A DNA stretch of 64,000 bases. Source: Allosphingosinicella sp042666435. Lineage in GTDB: Bacteria; Pseudomonadota; Alphaproteobacteria; Sphingomonadales; Sphingomonadaceae. The DNA is taken from positions 62,001 through 126,000 of the forward strand of contig NZ_JBHTDC010000001.1 of NCBI RefSeq assembly GCF_042666435.1, written 5' to 3'. The notes under the pieces were generated by a model. It ran no database searches. It was not told the DNA's origin and worked only from the letters and a program-made list of their open reading frames with translations. Position 1 is the first letter of the stretch. Every line of letters starts with the position of its first letter. Below, piece by piece: positions 61,987 to 64,000 of this stretch. The position numbers were made by a program, and so were the translations under genes.

Positions 61987-62910
61987 TTAAGGCGCGACGG
62001 TGAAGCAGCCTTGCCCCGCGGCCTTGGCCGATGCGCATAGCCGGTCGGCGGCGGCGCGATCGGCGAGCGGGCCGACCCGCAGACGGGTGAACTTTCCGGC
62101 CTGTTCGTAAGTAGGCTGTAGCCCCGATAAGGCGCCGATCTTCCGGCTGAGCGCCGCCCATTGGCCGCGCGCCGCCTCGGCGCTGCCATAAGCGCCGAGC
62201 TGGACCCGCCAGCGGCCCGACGGGACAGGGGCCGCCGGCTTCGCTGCCGGAGCGGCGCGCTTGGCGGCGGCCACGGCGGCCCCGGCGACCCGCCCCGGCT
62301 TTGCCGCCGGCGTGGCTGGCCTGGAAGCCGCCGCCGCGGGCGCCCCCGTCGCCATTTGCCGCGCGAGCGCCACGCCCTTCTGCCGCTCGGCGAGCGGAAT
62401 GAACTTGTCCATCTGCGACAGGCTGTCGGCGGCCTGGGGCAGGCCCGCCGCCGCCGCGCGCGTCATCAGCGCATAAGCGCGCGGCCAGTCCTTGGCGACC
62501 AGGTCGCCGTTGAACAGGGAGGTGCCCAGGACATATTGGGCGCGCGCGTCGCCGCTGTCCGAGGCGAGCCTGATCCACGGCAAAGCCTTGGCGCGCTGGC
62601 CTTCCTGGAAGAGGATGAGGCCGAGATTGGCCTGCGCCTGATGGTGGCCCTGCTGCGCCGCTTTTTCGTACCAGCTCTGCGCGATCCTGAGATCGGACGG
62701 GACGCCGCGGCCGAGCTTGTAGGCCTGGCCCATGTTGAACTGCGCGTCGGCGTCGCCTCTGTCGGCGAGCGGCCGCCATTCCCTGACGGCGCCGGCATAA
62801 TCGCGGGCCTCCCACGCATCGACTCCCGCCTTGACGTCGGCGGCGGCGGGAACCGCGCCGATGCCGGAAATCAGCGCCGCGACGAGCATGTGCCGACCGG
62901 AAAAACGCAT
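61987..62910 (-). CDS. Sel1-like repeat and SPOR domain protein
   Basis: Protein of 307 residues. A signal peptide (ending AVPAAA) leads to Sel1-like repeats (about 30-165): DAQFNMGQAYKLGRGVPSDL, YEKAAQQGHHQAQANLGLIL and DARAQYVLGTSLFNGDLVAK. A disordered Ala-Lys-Pro linker (about 190-235) leads to a C-terminal SPOR domain (WRVQLGAYGSAEAARGQWAA, FTRLRVGPLADRAAADRLCA), which binds denuded glycan strands at the septum. A periplasmic role in division or wall turnover is likely. The ATG at 62910 has GGAGG six bases upstream. ParA-family gene 63097 is divergent. Confidence 0.88.
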   Translation of the reverse strand: MRFSGRHMLVAALISGIGAVPAAADVKAGVDAWEARDYAGAVREWRPLADRGDADAQFNMGQAYKLGRGVPSDLRIAQSWYEKAAQQGHHQAQANLGLILFQEGQRAKALPWIRLASDSGDARAQYVLGTSLFNGDLVAKDWPRAYALMTRAAAAGLPQAADSLSQMDKFIPLAERQKGVALARQMATGAPAAAASRPATPAAKPGRVAGAAVAAAKRAAPAAKPAAPVPSGRWRVQLGAYGSAEAARGQWAALSRKIGALSGLQPTYEQAGKFTRLRVGPLADRAAADRLCASAKAAGQGCFTVAP

Positions 62911-63096
62911 CGAGAACCTCCCCCAGGATGACTTCAGACAGGCGCGGCTGCCTAGCGCCGAAACCCTTAAGGCGTTCTTTACATTAAATTCAGCGGCTTC
63001 GCCACGGCCGCGCTTTCGGGCCGTCGATGTTAACCAGATTTTAGCAGCACAAGGTGCAATCCTCTTTGCCGAAGGACCGCGATCCGAGGGGAAATC

Positions 63097-63813
63097 ATGC
63101 GCGTTTTGGCACTGTCGTCTCAAAAAGGTGGATCGGGCAAAACCACCCTGTCCGGCCATCTGGCCGTGCAGGCGCAGCTTGCCGGATACGGCCCGGTTTG
63201 CCTGATCGACATCGATCCGCAGGGTTCGCTCGCCGACTGGTGGAACGAGCGCGAATCCGACATGCCCGCTTTCGCCCAGACCACGGTCGCGCGCCTCGGC
63301 GCCGATCTCGAGGTGCTGAGGCAGCAGGGCTTCCGCCTCGCCGTCATCGACACGCCGCCGGCCATTACGATGGCAATTCAGAGCGTCATCCAGGTCGCCG
63401 AACTGGTCGTCATCCCGACCCGCCCCAGCCCGCACGATTTGCGCGCCGTCGGCGCCACGGTCGATCTGTGCGAGCGCGCCGGCAAGCCGCTCATCTTCGT
63501 CGTCAACGGCGCCACGCCCAAAGCCAAGATCACCTATGAAGCCGCCGTCGCCTTGTCGCAGCACGGCACCGTCGCTCCGATCACGCTCCACCACCGCACC
63601 GATTTTGCCGCCTCGATGATCGACGGCCGCACCGTGATGGAGGTCGATCCCAAGGGCAAGTCGGCCGCCGAGGTACGCGAGCTGTGGGAATATATCTCCG
63701 ACCGGCTCGAAAAGAATTTCCGCCGCACCGTCTTTTCCGCCCCGGGCGGGATCGCTGCGCACGCGGTGCCGCGCCCCGCGGCCGGCTTCGGCCGCCGCGT
63801 GGTGGGCCAGTAG
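63097..63813 (+). CDS. ParA family ATPase
   Basis: Protein of 238 residues. The deviant Walker A motif is SSQKGGSGKTTLSGHLAVQA (first part SSQKGGSGKTT near 7-17), Walker A' is CLIDIDPQGSLADWWNERES and Walker B is LAVIDTPPAITMAIQSVIQV. A Ser-Pro rich C-terminus follows. This is a ParA/MinD-type partition ATPase that moves a cargo along the nucleoid. No parB or parS is beside it, so it is probably one of the orphan ParA proteins; the next gene (63830) is a candidate partner. GAGGGGAAATC precedes the start. Confidence 0.9.
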   Translation: MRVLALSSQKGGSGKTTLSGHLAVQAQLAGYGPVCLIDIDPQGSLADWWNERESDMPAFAQTTVARLGADLEVLRQQGFRLAVIDTPPAITMAIQSVIQVAELVVIPTRPSPHDLRAVGATVDLCERAGKPLIFVVNGATPKAKITYEAAVALSQHGTVAPITLHHRTDFAASMIDGRTVMEVDPKGKSAAEVRELWEYISDRLEKNFRRTVFSAPGGIAAHAVPRPAAGFGRRVVGQ

Positions 63814-63829
63814 GATGGGGGGCGGTCTG

Positions 63830-64000
63830 ATGAGCGAACCCAAGCCCTTCGCCTCGCTGTCGTCCGGCCTGCTCGCGCGCAAGGGCGCGGCCAAGCCGGC
63901 CATGCGTCCCCAGGGCTTCGGCCAGATGGGCATGGGGGTCGAGGATCTCGGCTGGAACGACATGGGCTATGCGCCGCCGGCGCCGGCTCATGACTATCAG
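63830..64000 (+). CDS. Hypothetical protein (5' part only)
   Basis: The first 57 codons of a gene that runs off the window. It reads MSEPKPFASLSSGLLARKGA, then a Met/Gly/Pro-rich stretch with MRPQGFGQMGMGVEDLGWND. Not recognised; similar openings are seen in sphingomonad proteins encoded after ParA-like genes. An in-frame ATG at 63815 is an alternative start. It is 16 bases after the ParA gene, so probably in one operon. Confidence 0.6.
   Translation, partial: MSEPKPFASLSSGLLARKGAAKPAMRPQGFGQMGMGVEDLGWNDMGYAPPAPAHDYQ

Overview
The window is high-GC DNA from an alphaproteobacterium, most likely a member of the Sphingomonadales. This rests on gene content and order: MipZ instead of a Min system, a DUF3572-divK-rpmG neighbourhood, an RcdA-like DUF1465 protein, a serB-miaA-ilvC block, an mreBCD-mrdA-rodA cell-shape operon and an endonuclease-type MutL. 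No rRNA, CRISPR array, transposase or integrase was seen. One tRNA gene (Lys, anticodon CTT) is present. The genes cut by the window edges are an ion channel on the left and a small hypothetical gene on the right.

Layout. Positions 1-9.4 kb hold housekeeping and small conserved genes: K+ channel, SurE, host-attachment-like protein, a PEP-CTERM-like protein, DksA, PilZ, two YdcH/DUF465 proteins, a TPR protein, DUF1465, Fe-alcohol dehydrogenase, thioesterase and nitronate monooxygenase. Positions 9.5-15.1 kb hold an envelope/signalling group: a two-partner-secretion (TpsB) outer-membrane transporter, a FecR-domain protein with a long Pro-Glu rod, and a CHASE2-EAL c-di-GMP phosphodiesterase. Positions 15.1-28.1 kb return to core genes: phosphomannomutase, DnaJ-like, MipZ, PanC, an S9 peptidase, a five-gene minus-strand operon, DivK, RpmG, a GDT1 transporter and an ATP-dependent DNA ligase.

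Positions 28.2-50.9 kb form the accessory island. Two giant RTX/type I secretion proteins (2783 and 1665 residues) lie at its edges, transcribed outwards. Between them are three tandem phage-tail-collar (MdpB-like) genes without a phage, and an unusual operon. The operon encodes a HAD-hemerythrin-DJ-1 triple fusion, a Gluconate_2-dh3 subunit with its GMC oxidoreductase, a Dabb-MfnB-like aldolase fusion and an unrecognised 315-residue protein. It ends in a chimeric gene remnant whose N-terminal part resembles an EEP nuclease and whose C-terminal part resembles the tail of an acyl-ACP/AMP ligase. This operon is my best candidate for an undescribed system. A redox plus aldolase chemistry on a small oxygenated substrate is an inference; no substrate can be read from the sequence.

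Positions 51-64 kb are core again: tRNA-Lys, the elongasome operon mreB-mreC-mreD-mrdA-rodA, mutL (with a REP palindrome inside its linker), a divergent ilvC-like reductoisomerase directly after miaA, serB divergent from and overlapping miaA, a PilZ protein, a Sel1-SPOR protein and a ParA-family ATPase.

Genes are tightly packed, with many 1-4 base stop/start overlaps, so most minus- and plus-strand runs are probably operons. Palindromic REP-like elements occur inside the reading frames of divK and mutL and in the mutL-ilvC gap.
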